From positions 1 through 64,000 of the forward strand of contig JANQHD010000051.1 in assembly GCA_028282805.1 (NCBI GenBank): a DNA stretch of 64,000 bases. Reading direction: 5' to 3'. This DNA is from Phycisphaeraceae bacterium. Its GTDB lineage: Bacteria; Planctomycetota; Phycisphaerae; Phycisphaerales; Zrk34. Every line of letters begins with the position of its first letter. Within the stretch, counting starts at the first letter, position 1. The notes beneath the pieces are model-generated. The model saw only the letters and a program-made list of their open reading frames with translations, ran no database searches and was not told the origin of the DNA. The position numbers were made by a program, and so were the translations under genes. This document shows, piece by piece, positions 54,892 to 64,000 of the stretch.

Positions 54892-55887
54892 TCAGTAATC
54901 CAGGGGCGAGATGCGCACCCGGATCGCGTCATCTTCCTTGACGGTCTCCGCGTGCCCGTCGGCGAAGGCGATGTTGATCCGGTCGCCGTGGCGGTCGTTG
55001 CCGAACTCGCCGGCGGGCGTATCGCTCAGGGGCAGCTTGTCGCGGATCGACCATTCGGCGTTCCAGACCGCCGCGAGCGAGCCCTTGTATACTTTTTCGC
55101 TGTGGACCCAACCGCTGCCCGTGTACATCAGGATCGCGTTGTTGTCGACGGGCTGGCCCTTGTTGTTATCCGGTTGCGTGCCGCAGTCGGCGTAAAGCAT
55201 CGTGTTTGACGGGAACACCACGCGTGAGAGGTTGCCGCCGATCGGCTTACCGTTGCCCTTGTTCTCGCCCGCGTAGGGTTCGACCGTCTGGCTGGGGGTC
55301 CACTTGCCCTTGCCGCCCCACACCACCGAGGTCGCGTCCGCGTTGACCCCGTAGGAGATGGGGAAGTTTTCCGCGTTGTCTTTGACGTTGTTGTAGAGGC
55401 GGTAGCCCGGGTTGTCGGCGCGCATGTTCGGGTCCGACGGGCAGCGGAAGACCTTGGAGATCTTCGTTTCCGCTTCCTCGAAAACTTGGTCGAAGTCGCC
55501 GCCGAGGTAGGGCACCAGCGCGCTGGCCCAGTCCTTGATGCGCTGGTCGTCGCCGGGGAAGTAGTCGTACTTCGTGGCGTTGGGCGGCCGGCCGTTCTTG
55601 CCCCACAGCAGGTCGCTCGACGAGGTCTGCACCCACTGGTCGTGGTCCTGGGCGAAGGTCATCGACGAGATGGACATCTGCCGGGCGTTCGAGCCGCACA
55701 CCACGTTACGCGCCAGGTCGCGCGCCTTGTTGATCGCCGGCAGCAGGATGCTCAACAACAGCGCAATGATCGCGATGACCACCAGCAGTTCGACCAGCGT
55801 GAATCCTGCGGGGCGCCACGGCCGACAGGCGGTCGCGTCGTGTTCAGGCGTTCGTTGTCCGGCGGCTGTGTGTCTTGCTTGTTTCAT
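54892..55887 (-). CDS. type II secretion pseudopilin-like protein (prepilin, H-X9-DG type)
   Basis: The 331-residue protein has a 28-residue leader ending WRPAG, then the prepilin peptidase site and helix [21 protein letters not shown] with Glu5 of the mature protein. The body contains [19 protein letters not shown] and near the end [12 protein letters not shown], the processing-associated motif region common in Planctomycetota, where such proteins occur in large numbers. The ATG at 55887 puts the leader at normal length but has a weak ribosome site. A LacI-type palindrome lies 17 bp upstream, linking it to the regulator gene next door. Confidence 0.85.
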   Translation of the reverse strand: MKQARHTAAGQRTPEHDATACRPWRPAGFTLVELLVVIAIIALLLSILLPAINKARDLARNVVCGSNARQMSISSMTFAQDHDQWVQTSSSDLLWGKNGRPPNATKYDYFPGDDQRIKDWASALVPYLGGDFDQVFEEAETKISKVFRCPSDPNMRADNPGYRLYNNVKDNAENFPISYGVNADATSVVWGGKGKWTPSQTVEPYAGENKGNGKPIGGNLSRVVFPSNTMLYADCGTQPDNNKGQPVDNNAILMYTGSGWVHSEKVYKGSLAAVWNAEWSIRDKLPLSDTPAGEFGNDRHGDRINIAFADGHAETVKEDDAIRVRISPLDY

Positions 55888-55903
55888 TGGGGACGGGCTC
55901 TCG

Positions 55904-55918
55904 GTTAACCGGTTTAAC
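55904..55918. promoter_or_regulatory. candidate LacI-family operator before the pseudopilin-like gene
   Basis: GTTAA-CCGGT-TTAAC is an inverted repeat with perfect 5-bp arms, 17 bp upstream of the pseudopilin start. The same arms GTTAA and TTAAC recur at 56229-56244 before the LacI-family gene. The whole 395-bp stretch 55888-56282 has no gene; besides these two sites it is AT-richer than its surroundings around 55960-56080. Confidence 0.5.
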
Positions 55919-56208
55919 GTGTCCGGCGAAGAAGCGCTCCCGCTCCGAGTTGCACAAATCGATTCAATTACGCTTATGTGCACGCCTTATTACCGAATGG
56001 CATCTCACAATATAACGCGCGTCGGGGGCCAGTCAAACCGTTTTTTCAGATTGTATCGCGTCAAATAAGGCGCATTTTGGCTGGTTATCCGCGTTGCGGG
56101 GCCGCAAACACCGCCCGCAGGGCCCGGGATCGCCCTTGCCCCGGGGTTAACAGGTCATCAGGCCCGATCGGCATTTCAGCGACCGAATCCAAGAAATGCG
56201 ACTAAGAC

Positions 56209-56245
56209 TTGACGTTGTTCATCTGTGTGTTAAACTGTTTTAACA
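56209..56245 (+). promoter_or_regulatory. lacI-type gene promoter with overlapping operator
   Basis: TTGACG (56209-56214) is followed after 16 bp by TAAACT (56231-56236). The -10 is covered by the inverted repeat TGTTAAAC-TG-TTTTAACA (56228-56245; one mismatch in 8-bp arms), a LacI/CcpA-like operator shape. Binding there would block the promoter, so autorepression is likely. Confidence 0.6.
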
Positions 56246-56282
56246 GCGATGCGCTGGACCCGCCGCTTCTCAACGCGTTTGG

Positions 56283-57410
56283 ATGACCTTCATGGGCGAT
56301 ACCCCCAATAACCCCGACCCGCTCGCCGGCCGACCGATGGCCCGGTCCGTCGAGCCGGTCGACCTCAAGCCCGGCGCCAAGCCCGGCCGGCGCGTGTCCA
56401 TGCGCGACGTCGCCGAGGCCGCGGGCGTCTCCGTGGCCACCGTCTCCATGGTGCTCAACAACAACTCGCGCATCTCGCGCGGCACGCACATGAAGGTCCA
56501 GCGCGTCATCGAACGGCTCGGCTACCGACCCAACCGCCTGGCCCAGTCGCTGTCGAGCCCGTACACGCGCGTATTGGCGATCATGCTCCCGCCGCTGCGC
56601 CACGCGTTCGCCGACGCCTACTTCGGCGAGCTGATCTCGGGCATCTGCGACCGCGCCGACCGCTTCGGCCACAAGGTCATGCTCGAGCACGCCAAGCCCG
56701 ACTTCACGCGCGAGAAGAAACACATCGAGCTGTTCGAACGCCGCTACGTCGACGGCGTGCTGTGCCTCGGCGTCAACCACCGCCACGGCTTCATGCAGGA
56801 CTACCTGTCCGGCGACTACCCCGTCATGGTCGTCGACAACTACTTCGGCGAATCCAAGATCGACCACGTCGTCTGCGACTACCGCACCGGCGCCGAGCAG
56901 GCGATGAACTACCTGTTGCAGCTCGGCCACCGCAAGATCGCGCACATCCACGGCGCGCTCGAGTCGCACACCGCACGCGACGTGATGGAGGTGTACCTCG
57001 CCCGGCTGGAGGGCGTGGGCGTCGAGCCGGTCGAGCGCTGGCGCGCCGACGGGCGCTACACCGAAGAGGGCGGCGCCAACGCCGCGGCGAAAATACTTGA
57101 TTCAGACGACAGCGTGACCGCGATCTTCGCGGGCAACGACAAGATGGCTTTGGGTGCAATGAGTTATTTGAGCCACCGGGGGGTTCGGGTGCCGGAGGAT
57201 GTCTCGGTGATGGGGTTTGATGACATCCAACACACCGCGTTCGTCAGCCCGTCGCTGACGACGGTCCACCTGCCACTCTACGAGGTGGGGGTGCGCTCGT
57301 GTGAGCGCATGATCGAGCGGATCCGACGGAAGGTCGACCGCGCCAACGACGTGCTGCCCACGCACCTGGTGGTGCGCGAGTCGACGGCGATGGCGCGCGA
57401 CACGGCTTGA
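56283..57410 (+). CDS. LacI-family transcriptional regulator
   Basis: The 375-residue protein has the LacI helix-turn-helix and hinge at about 39-95 (SMRDVAEAAGVSVATVSMVL, GYRPNRLAQSLSS) and a periplasmic-binding-protein-like sensor domain to the end (VMVVDNYFGESKIDHVVCDY, VSVMGFDDIQHTAFVSPSLT). An extra Pro/Asp-rich segment of about 37 residues precedes the helix-turn-helix. The start may be 56283 or the ATG at 56292; neither has a strong ribosome site. It precedes a pullulanase, a GH13 enzyme and a sugar-binding protein gene, so it probably senses a maltodextrin-like sugar. The stop overlaps a possible upstream start of the pullulanase frame. Confidence 0.9.
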   Translation: MTFMGDTPNNPDPLAGRPMARSVEPVDLKPGAKPGRRVSMRDVAEAAGVSVATVSMVLNNNSRISRGTHMKVQRVIERLGYRPNRLAQSLSSPYTRVLAIMLPPLRHAFADAYFGELISGICDRADRFGHKVMLEHAKPDFTREKKHIELFERRYVDGVLCLGVNHRHGFMQDYLSGDYPVMVVDNYFGESKIDHVVCDYRTGAEQAMNYLLQLGHRKIAHIHGALESHTARDVMEVYLARLEGVGVEPVERWRADGRYTEEGGANAAAKILDSDDSVTAIFAGNDKMALGAMSYLSHRGVRVPEDVSVMGFDDIQHTAFVSPSLTTVHLPLYEVGVRSCERMIERIRRKVDRANDVLPTHLVVRESTAMARDTA

Positions 57411-57463
57411 ATAACGCGGCCCTCAGGGGTGACGCAAGACAAGAAGATGGAATCGGAGGAGCC

Positions 57464-60040
57464 ATGAACTCGCCTGATCGGCTTGGCCGGCTCGTGTTCG
57501 CGTGGGCGTGCGTGATCGGGCTCTGCCTCGCTTGCACCCACGCCGCGCCCGCCCCCACCGCGCCGGACATGTCGGAGGTGCGCCGGGTGGCGCCCGACCG
57601 GATCGACACCGGCACGCTGTTGGTGTTGCACTACCACCGGCCGGACGGGGACTACGACGGGTGGAACGTGTGGGCCTGGGCCGACGGCCGCGACGGCGCC
57701 GCCCACCGCATGACCGGCCGCGACGCGTTCGGGGTGTACGCCAAGATCCGCTTCGCCGACCGGTTGGATCGGGTGAACTTCATCGTTCGGCTGAACGAAT
57801 GGGAGAAAAAAGACGTGGACCGCGATCGATCAGCAACCGTCGGCAAGAACGGCGTGGCGGAAATCTGGCTCGCCAGCGAAGACGCGAACGTGTACAAGGA
57901 CCCGCGCAAGATCGACTTCAACCTCGCCGTGCGCGCCGCGTTTTTGGATCGCTCCGACCTCGTGCGCGTGACGCTCAGCCAACCGTGCGACCCGGCGGTG
58001 ATCAAAGCCGAATCGGCCAGGCTCGAGGTGGCCGGCCGCGCGATCGCGGTGGCCGGGGTCGAGCCGTTCAAGCCGAGCGGCGCACGCCTGTCGCGCGGTT
58101 TCAACTTGAAATTCTCGCAACCGCTGGGGCCGAACGACGTCGCCGAATCGATGACCCTGAAGCTCGCCGGGTTTGAACCGACCCGGGTTTATGCTCGCAA
58201 CGTGTTAAGCGAGTCGGGTTTTGTGGCGCTTGACGCGGAACTCGGTTCGCGCTGCACGGCCAAGGCCACGGTTTTCACCACCTGGTCGCCGATCAGCCGA
58301 TCGGTGGACGTGCTGCTGTACGACTCGGCCGTCGCCACCGAGCCCAGCCGGGTTGTGCCGATGACGCGAGGCGAATCGGGGGTGTGGTCCGCAAATGTCG
58401 ACGGCTCACTGCACGGCACGTACTACCAGTACCGCTTCCGTTCGTACGGCAAGTCACGCACCGTTGCCGATGTGCACTGTTTCGCGGCCTCGGCCGACAG
58501 CGCGCGCTCCATGGTGATCGACCTTTCGCGTACCGACCCGGAAGGCTTCGACGACCACGCCTTGCCCAAAAGCGCCTCGCCAACCGACGAGGTGATCTAC
58601 GAAGTCCACGTGCGCGATTTTTCGATCGATGACGCATCGGCGCCCGTCGACCACCGCGGCAAGTTTCTCGGGCTGACGCACACGAACCCGGGCGGCGAGG
58701 GCGGGGCGTCGACCGGTTTGTCGCACCTGAAAGACCTGGGCATCACCGCGGTGCACCTGTTGCCGATCCACGACTACACCGCCGAGTTGGACGAGTACAA
58801 CTGGGGCTATTGGACGGCGCTGTTCAACGTGCCCGAGGCCCAGTACGGCACCCGGCCGCACGACCCGGCCCACACGATCCGCGAGCTCAAGCAGACCATT
58901 CAAACGCTGCACGAGCACGACGTGCGCGTGATCCTTGACGTGGTGTACAACCACACCAGCACCTCGTTCGAGAGCTCGCCTTTCGACCAGGCCGTGCCGT
59001 GGTATTACTTCCGCACGACCTACGACGGCCGGCTGCGCAACGAATCGGGCTGCGGCAACGCGTTCGCCGACGAACGGCCGATGGCCCGCAAGTACATCGT
59101 CGATTCGCTCAAATACTGGGTGACGGAGTACAAGGTCGACGGGTTCCGCTTCGACCTGTTGGGTATGCACCACCCCGAAACGGTGCGCGAGGCCGTCAAG
59201 GAGTTGCGCGCGATCCGGCCGGACCTGACGATCTACGGCGAGCCGTGGACCGGCGGCGGGCCGACGCATTTCGGGCGTGGCGCGCAGCGCAACACGACCG
59301 TGGCGATCTTCAACGACCACCTACGCAACGCGATCCGTGGCGATCTCGACGGCACACAGACCGGGTTCGCCACCGGCCCGGGCGGCGACGTCGCGGCGGT
59401 CAAGCGCGGCATCACCGGTGGGATCGACGACTTTACCACGCGAGCCGGCGAATCGGTCAATTACGTTTCGGCGCACGACAACCGCACGTTCTGGGACAAG
59501 CTCGAGCACACCCACCCGGCGCTCGACGACGCGACCAAGCGCGCGATGCAGAAACTGGCGCACGGCCTAGTGCTGACCGGCCAGGGCGTGCCTTTCATTC
59601 ACGGTGGGGCGGACTTCGCCCGCACCAAGGGCGGCAACCACAACTCGTACAACGCCGGCGACGCGGTCAACCGTTTCGACTGGCGGCGCAAGGCGGCGTA
59701 CATCGATGTGCACCGTTACGTCGCCGGGTTGATCGAGCTCCGCCGCGCTCACCCCGCGTTCCGCATGGACCAGGCGGAGACGATCCACCGCGCGGTCAAG
59801 TTCTTGCCGGCGACGAACGTGTTGGCTTACGAGATCGACGGCGCCGTGGTGAAGGACGCGTGGCCGCGCATCGTCGTCATCGCCAACGGCGAGCCAGACG
59901 AGCAAGCGTGCGACCTGCCCGAGGGCCGTTGGGCGGTTGTGGTCGACAGCCGAAGCGCGGGCACCAAAACGCTCCGCGTGGTTGAACGCCGGGTGGTGTT
60001 GCCGGGTTATTCGATGGTCGTGGCGCACGGGGCGCAGTAA
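57464..60040 (+). CDS. type I pullulanase-like GH13 enzyme, exported
   Basis: This enzyme would cut alpha-1,6 branch points in alpha-glucans. The 858-residue protein has a signal sequence (LVFAWACVIGLCLACTHAA) and an N-terminal CBM41-like domain (about 42-145: LHYHRPDGDYDGWNVWAW). A pullulanase N2-like/CBM48 region follows, then the catalytic domain with Asp564 (GFRFDLLGM), Glu593 (YGEPWTGG) and Asp672 (SAHDNRTF). YNWGYWTALFNVPEAQYGT is a variant of the pullulanase motif YNWGYDP. GGAGGA just before the ATG at 57464 decides the start over a TTG at 57407. It follows the LacI-type gene after 53 bp. Confidence 0.9.
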   Translation: MNSPDRLGRLVFAWACVIGLCLACTHAAPAPTAPDMSEVRRVAPDRIDTGTLLVLHYHRPDGDYDGWNVWAWADGRDGAAHRMTGRDAFGVYAKIRFADRLDRVNFIVRLNEWEKKDVDRDRSATVGKNGVAEIWLASEDANVYKDPRKIDFNLAVRAAFLDRSDLVRVTLSQPCDPAVIKAESARLEVAGRAIAVAGVEPFKPSGARLSRGFNLKFSQPLGPNDVAESMTLKLAGFEPTRVYARNVLSESGFVALDAELGSRCTAKATVFTTWSPISRSVDVLLYDSAVATEPSRVVPMTRGESGVWSANVDGSLHGTYYQYRFRSYGKSRTVADVHCFAASADSARSMVIDLSRTDPEGFDDHALPKSASPTDEVIYEVHVRDFSIDDASAPVDHRGKFLGLTHTNPGGEGGASTGLSHLKDLGITAVHLLPIHDYTAELDEYNWGYWTALFNVPEAQYGTRPHDPAHTIRELKQTIQTLHEHDVRVILDVVYNHTSTSFESSPFDQAVPWYYFRTTYDGRLRNESGCGNAFADERPMARKYIVDSLKYWVTEYKVDGFRFDLLGMHHPETVREAVKELRAIRPDLTIYGEPWTGGGPTHFGRGAQRNTTVAIFNDHLRNAIRGDLDGTQTGFATGPGGDVAAVKRGITGGIDDFTTRAGESVNYVSAHDNRTFWDKLEHTHPALDDATKRAMQKLAHGLVLTGQGVPFIHGGADFARTKGGNHNSYNAGDAVNRFDWRRKAAYIDVHRYVAGLIELRRAHPAFRMDQAETIHRAVKFLPATNVLAYEIDGAVVKDAWPRIVVIANGEPDEQACDLPEGRWAVVVDSRSAGTKTLRVVERRVVLPGYSMVVAHGAQ

Positions 60041-60078
60041 CTCCAACCCGTTGGATGCAGAATCAGAGGGACGCAACC

Positions 60079-62856
60079 ATGTGGATGAAGGACAAATCGC
60101 CGGCTCGCATCACGATCGGGCTGCTGTTCATGATGGTCGTCGCCGGTTGTTCGGCGAGCGCATCGGCCGAGCAATACCGGCTTGAGGTGAAGGGGATCGA
60201 ATGGGATGCCCGGTCGCCTGCGGCGGTGATGATCCGCCACGAACACCAGGGCAAGGCGGTATTTCGGCATTACCTGGCGGGCGCGGACCAACCCGTCAAG
60301 CTCACCGTGCGCGACACGGCGACGGGTAAGGCGGTGGTGGATACGACGGTGTCGGTCGACCCGATGCTGGGCATGTGCGTGCAGTACGACCCCGCGACGG
60401 GCAAGCTGGTAGACGCCGGCGGTTTGTGGAAGCTGTTCGAGTACAAGCCGGAAGGTAAGCCGAATCGTTTGAACGTCGCTGGTTCGTTCAACGGCTGGTC
60501 GTCGGACGCCCACCGCATGGACGATCGCGGCGACGGCGTGTGGCGGGCGTTGGTGAAGGTGAACGAGGGCTTGCACCATTACAAGTTCGTCGTCAACGGC
60601 GGCGAGAAGTGGGTCACCGACCCCAACGGCGACCCGGCGTACGAGGTCGACGACAACTACGGCGGGCTCAACAGCGGGTTTTTCGCCGGCTTCGATGCAC
60701 GCAAACTGCCTGCGCCCAAGGCGAACCACATCAACGCGAAGGCCGTGCGCCATGCGCCGCAGCTCGTGTCCGACCGCAACGTCGCCAGCGCATCGTTGCT
60801 GCGGCTGTCTCTGCGCACGCAGGCCGACGACGTCGAAGCGGTCGATGTGTTGCTACAAAACGGCTCAAACTGGCGTCGCGTGAAGATGAACAAGACCGGC
60901 ACGCAGCTCGGGCTCGACCGCTGGGCGGCGCTGATCGACGGGCTCGACGGCGAGGCGCGTTACCTGATCGAACTGGTCGACGGCGACCAGCGCCTGCGCA
61001 TCACCGCCAACGGGATCGTGGACGCGACCGACGCCGACGGCGCCTTCGTCGTGGAGATGACGCCAACGTTCACCACGCCCGACTGGGCCAAGCACGCGGT
61101 GTGGTACCAAATTTTCCCCGAGCGGTTCCGCAACGGCGACAAGACCAACGACCCCGGCGACGAGTGGTTCGAGAACCTCGTGCCGTGGCGTTCGGATTGG
61201 TGGGCGACGCAGCCGGGCGAGCAGCCGGGGGCGCACAACGTCTACCGGGGCGCGGGCAACGTGTGGAAGCGGCGCTACGGCGGCGACCTGAAAGGCGTGA
61301 GGGAGAAGCTGCCTTACCTGCGCAAGCTCGGGGTCAACGCGATCTACTTCAACCCGATCTTCGAGGCCGAGTCGATGCACAAGTACGACGCGTCCGACTT
61401 CCGCCACATCGACGACAACCTCGGCGTCAAGGGCGACTGGCCCGTGGACGGCGAAACGCTCGACCCGGGCACCTGGCGGTGGACGGCCAGCGACAAGCTG
61501 TTCCTCGAGTTCGTCGACGAAGCGCACAAGCAGGGGTTTAAGGTCGTCATCGACGGCGTGTTCAACCACGTTGGCCGATCGCACCCGTTTTTTCAGGACG
61601 TGCTGGCCAAGGGCAAACGCAGCGCCTACGCCGACTGGTTCGAGATCACCGACTGGGGCGACGAGGCGAACTGGAAGCCGCTCGACGACCCGATGGCCGT
61701 GCACGGCAAGCCCGGCGGCATCCAGTGGCGCGCGTGGGACGGCGACAACGGTCACCTGCCCGTGTTCAAAAAAGATGAAGAGCTCGGCCTCGCGCCCGGC
61801 CCGCGGCGGCACATCTTCGAGATCACCAAGCGCTGGCTTGCGCCCGACGGCGATGCGAGCCGGGGCGTCGACGGTTGGCGGCTCGACGTGCCCGGCGACA
61901 TCCCGCACCCGTTCTGGCGCGACTGGCGCAAGCTGGTCAAGGAAACCAAGCCCGACGCGTACATCACCGGTGAGATCTGGACCTGGGCCCAGCCGTGGCT
62001 CGAGGGCGACCAGTTCGACGCGGTGATGAACTACCGCTTCGCGGTCGCGGCGCAGGAGTTCTTCGTTAACGTCGACTACGCCAGCTCGCCCACGGCGTTC
62101 GCCGAGCGTTGTGCCGAGATGATCAACGCGTACCCGTACCAGGTCACGCTCGCGCAGCAGAACCTGTTCGACTCGCACGACACCGACCGCCTCGCGTCGA
62201 TGTTCGTCAACCCCGACCTGCCGTACGACGGGGCCAACCGCATCCAGGACAACGGCCCGAGCTACAGCCCCGCGAAGCCCAACGCGACCCAGTGGCAACG
62301 CATGAGACAGGCGGTCACGTTCCAGCACACGTTCGTCGGCGCACCGATGACCTACTACGGCAACGAGGCGGGCATGTGGAGCCCGGACGACCCGTCCAAC
62401 CGCATGCCGATGACGTGGAAGGACCTCGAGCCGTACGACGACCCGCAGGTGAAGTTCAAGCCGGACTTGTTTGATCATTACCGCCGGGTGATCGCGATCC
62501 GCCACCGGTTGCCCGCGCTGCGTTTGGGCAGCTTCAGCGTTCTGGTCGCCGACGACGAGACCGGCGTGTTCGCGTTCAAGCGACAGCTCGGCGACCAGAC
62601 GGTGTACGTCGTGCTCAACCGGTCCGACAAGAAGCGCACGGTCAGTGTGCCCTTGGACGAGCGCGACCGGGGCAAGGGCATGTACAATTGGCTCGACCCG
62701 GATTCGGTGACGCTGAGCGACCCCGACCCGGCGAAGCCCGACGCGCGCAGCACGGTCGAGCCCAAGCCCGTCATCGACATGGCGTTAACGAACTCTGCGA
62801 CGAAGACCGTCGAGTTAGAGCCTTACACCTCCGCGATTCTTGCTCCGGCGAACTGA
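60079..62856 (+). CDS. GH13 alpha-amylase/neopullulanase-like lipoprotein
   Basis: The 925-residue protein has a lipobox (VVAGC), so it is membrane-anchored. It has a starch-binding CBM48/AMPK-type domain (about 130-200: NVAGSFNGWSSDAHRMDD), a second beta domain, and a GH13 catalytic domain from about 340 (WYQIFPERFRNGD). The catalytic residues are Asp603 (GWRLDVPGD), Glu632 (TGEIWTWA) and Asp701 (DSHDTDR). The motif set resembles neopullulanase/cyclomaltodextrinase-type enzymes acting on short maltodextrins. GAGGG lies 8 nt before the ATG at 60079. It is 38 bp downstream of the pullulanase gene and 25 bp upstream of a sugar-binding protein gene. Confidence 0.9.
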   Translation: MWMKDKSPARITIGLLFMMVVAGCSASASAEQYRLEVKGIEWDARSPAAVMIRHEHQGKAVFRHYLAGADQPVKLTVRDTATGKAVVDTTVSVDPMLGMCVQYDPATGKLVDAGGLWKLFEYKPEGKPNRLNVAGSFNGWSSDAHRMDDRGDGVWRALVKVNEGLHHYKFVVNGGEKWVTDPNGDPAYEVDDNYGGLNSGFFAGFDARKLPAPKANHINAKAVRHAPQLVSDRNVASASLLRLSLRTQADDVEAVDVLLQNGSNWRRVKMNKTGTQLGLDRWAALIDGLDGEARYLIELVDGDQRLRITANGIVDATDADGAFVVEMTPTFTTPDWAKHAVWYQIFPERFRNGDKTNDPGDEWFENLVPWRSDWWATQPGEQPGAHNVYRGAGNVWKRRYGGDLKGVREKLPYLRKLGVNAIYFNPIFEAESMHKYDASDFRHIDDNLGVKGDWPVDGETLDPGTWRWTASDKLFLEFVDEAHKQGFKVVIDGVFNHVGRSHPFFQDVLAKGKRSAYADWFEITDWGDEANWKPLDDPMAVHGKPGGIQWRAWDGDNGHLPVFKKDEELGLAPGPRRHIFEITKRWLAPDGDASRGVDGWRLDVPGDIPHPFWRDWRKLVKETKPDAYITGEIWTWAQPWLEGDQFDAVMNYRFAVAAQEFFVNVDYASSPTAFAERCAEMINAYPYQVTLAQQNLFDSHDTDRLASMFVNPDLPYDGANRIQDNGPSYSPAKPNATQWQRMRQAVTFQHTFVGAPMTYYGNEAGMWSPDDPSNRMPMTWKDLEPYDDPQVKFKPDLFDHYRRVIAIRHRLPALRLGSFSVLVADDETGVFAFKRQLGDQTVYVVLNRSDKKRTVSVPLDERDRGKGMYNWLDPDSVTLSDPDPAKPDARSTVEPKPVIDMALTNSATKTVELEPYTSAILAPAN

Positions 62857-62881
62857 TGCGTTCATTGAAGAGGAACCCGCT

Positions 62882-64000
62882 TTGACGTTCGGAAAAGTGA
62901 TCCGGATCCTGCTCGCCGCCGCGGCGATGTTGCTGGTGGCCTGGTCGTTTTTTGACGTCGGCGTACGGACGCTGCGCAGCGTGACCGGCTCTGACCGCAG
63001 CGCCGAGACGCTGTTGACCGTGCTGCACTGGGGCACGCCCGAGGAAGAGGCGATCGTGCAGGCGATGATCGACGCGTTCAAGACGGAGAACCCGGACATC
63101 GACGTGCTTCGCATCCACGCCGGCGACTACGACGCCAAGCTCAAGACCATGCTCGCCGCGGGCACGCCGCCCGACCTGTTTTACCTCAAGCCCGAGGACG
63201 TGCCCGAGTTTGCCGAAACGGGCATGGCGATGAAGCTCGACGCGTTCATCGCCGCCGAACGCGCCGCGGGCACGGGCGCGTGGGTCGACGATTTTTACCC
63301 GGTGCTGATGAACGCGTTCCGCTGGGACAGCGGGCGCCAGATCACGGGCGCGACCGGCGCTTCTTACGGGTTGCCGAAGGACTTCACCACCGCGGTGATG
63401 TACGTGAACCTCGATCTTTTCGAGCGGGCCGGCGTCGAGGTGCCGTACGACGGTTGGACGTGGGACGAGTACCGCGCGGCGATGAAGAAGATCGCGGCGC
63501 TGTCGCCCGAAGACAAGCCGGGCGAGCGCATCTGGGGCGGCGTGATCAAGCACTGGCCCGACGCGTTGCGCAGCCTGGTGTGGACGTTCGGCGGTTCGTT
63601 CTTCGGCGGCGAGAGCAACGGCGACTTTCGTGACGTGCAACTCGACTCGCCCGAATCGCTGGCGTGCCTGGAATTGATCCGCGAGTTACGGTTCGAAGAC
63701 CAGAGCGTGTTCAACGCCAGCGGCCTGGCCGAGAGCGACGACGACCTGTTCCGCCGGGGCCGCATCGGGTGCCTCGGGCCATACGGCCGATGGTTCACGC
63801 CGCGCGCCCGGCAGATCACCGATTTCAAGTGGGACGTGGTGCCCGTGCCGCACGCCGCCGACGCCGAACCCGCGAGCATCTACTTCACGGTGTCGTGGGC
63901 GGTCAGCGCGCAGACCAAGCACCCCGAGGCGGCACGGAAGCTGCTCAAGTCGCTGTGCGCCCGCGAGGGCCAGGTGCGTACCGCCGAGCTCGGGCTGGCG
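62882..64000 (+). CDS. ABC sugar transporter substrate-binding protein, 3' end beyond the window
   Basis: The frame is open from a TTG at 62882 to the right edge (373 codons, no stop). AGAGGAA ends 6 nt before this TTG and no in-frame ATG fits, so the unusual start is well supported. The product begins with a membrane-type signal (IRILLAAAAMLLVAWSFFDV) and then the family 1 solute-binding fold: LHWGTPEEEAIVQAMIDAFK, LKTMLAAGTPPDLFYL and YGLPKDFTTAVMYVNLDLFE. Its position after two GH13 genes suggests maltodextrin uptake. Permease genes presumably follow outside the window. Confidence 0.88.
   Translation, partial: MTFGKVIRILLAAAAMLLVAWSFFDVGVRTLRSVTGSDRSAETLLTVLHWGTPEEEAIVQAMIDAFKTENPDIDVLRIHAGDYDAKLKTMLAAGTPPDLFYLKPEDVPEFAETGMAMKLDAFIAAERAAGTGAWVDDFYPVLMNAFRWDSGRQITGATGASYGLPKDFTTAVMYVNLDLFERAGVEVPYDGWTWDEYRAAMKKIAALSPEDKPGERIWGGVIKHWPDALRSLVWTFGGSFFGGESNGDFRDVQLDSPESLACLELIRELRFEDQSVFNASGLAESDDDLFRRGRIGCLGPYGRWFTPRARQITDFKWDVVPVPHAADAEPASIYFTVSWAVSAQTKHPEAARKLLKSLCAREGQVRTAELGLA

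Overview
The window looks like a chromosomal segment of a Planctomycetota bacterium, most likely class Phycisphaerae. The evidence is the high GC content, several exported proteins ending in PEP-CTERM anchors (PEPAS followed by a hydrophobic stretch and RRR), a pseudopilin-like protein of the [10 protein letters not shown] type, dockerin-like Ca-binding repeats in exported enzymes, and a Tat-exported TIM-barrel protein. This is inference from family content; no rRNA or tRNA gene was seen. I found no insertion sequence, integrase, CRISPR array or phage gene.

Region 1 (1-8091) starts with a cut-off DUF4139 gene and a tiny lipoprotein. It continues with a uronate-catabolism operon: a KdgR-like IclR regulator, a very large lipoprotein joining a BNR_4 propeller, a GH105 unsaturated-uronyl hydrolase and a DUF4861 domain, then kduI and kduD. 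The layout suggests outside-in degradation of a uronic-acid polysaccharide to 2-keto-3-deoxygluconate. A Tat-exported sugar isomerase-like protein is convergent to it.

Region 2 (8486-21524) is a phosphate block: ppk1 and a CHAD-domain gene (polyphosphate), then divergently phoB, pstS, pstC, pstA, pstB and phoU. Two arrays of 11-bp-phased heptamers sit upstream of phoB and of pstS, each 8 bp from a -10-like hexamer, and are proposed Pho boxes. A strong terminator separates pstS from pstC. PstC and PstA both carry giant inserted periplasmic domains. No PhoR kinase is in the window.

Region 3 (21558-32763) holds an RND efflux adaptor and pump, then on the opposite strand a four-gene operon: beta-CASP nuclease, a helical glycosidase-like domain fused to a Gfo/Idh/MocA dehydrogenase, a second stand-alone Gfo/Idh/MocA paralogue, and a GH130 enzyme. 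A trypsin-like PEP-CTERM protease lies upstream of that operon. The dehydrogenase/GH130 operon is the best candidate here for an undescribed glycan-processing system.

Region 4 (32999-41927) is a complete SUF iron-sulphur operon (rrf2 regulator-sufB-C-D-S-E-T) whose promoter spacer is filled by an inverted repeat, probably the regulator's operator. Divergent from it are an ECF sigma factor with a zinc-type anti-sigma factor, then glutamate dehydrogenase.

Region 5 (42108-47073) has an exported EF-hand-repeat protein with a strong terminator, a KefB-like antiporter, a metallophosphoesterase and an outer-membrane efflux lipoprotein.

Region 6 (47044-64000) is an alpha-glucan locus: two tandem giant GH13 enzymes with dockerin-like repeats and PEP-CTERM anchors, a small PEP-CTERM protein, a pseudopilin-like protein, a LacI-family regulator with two candidate operators, a pullulanase, a second GH13 enzyme, and the start of an ABC sugar-binding protein gene that runs off the right edge.
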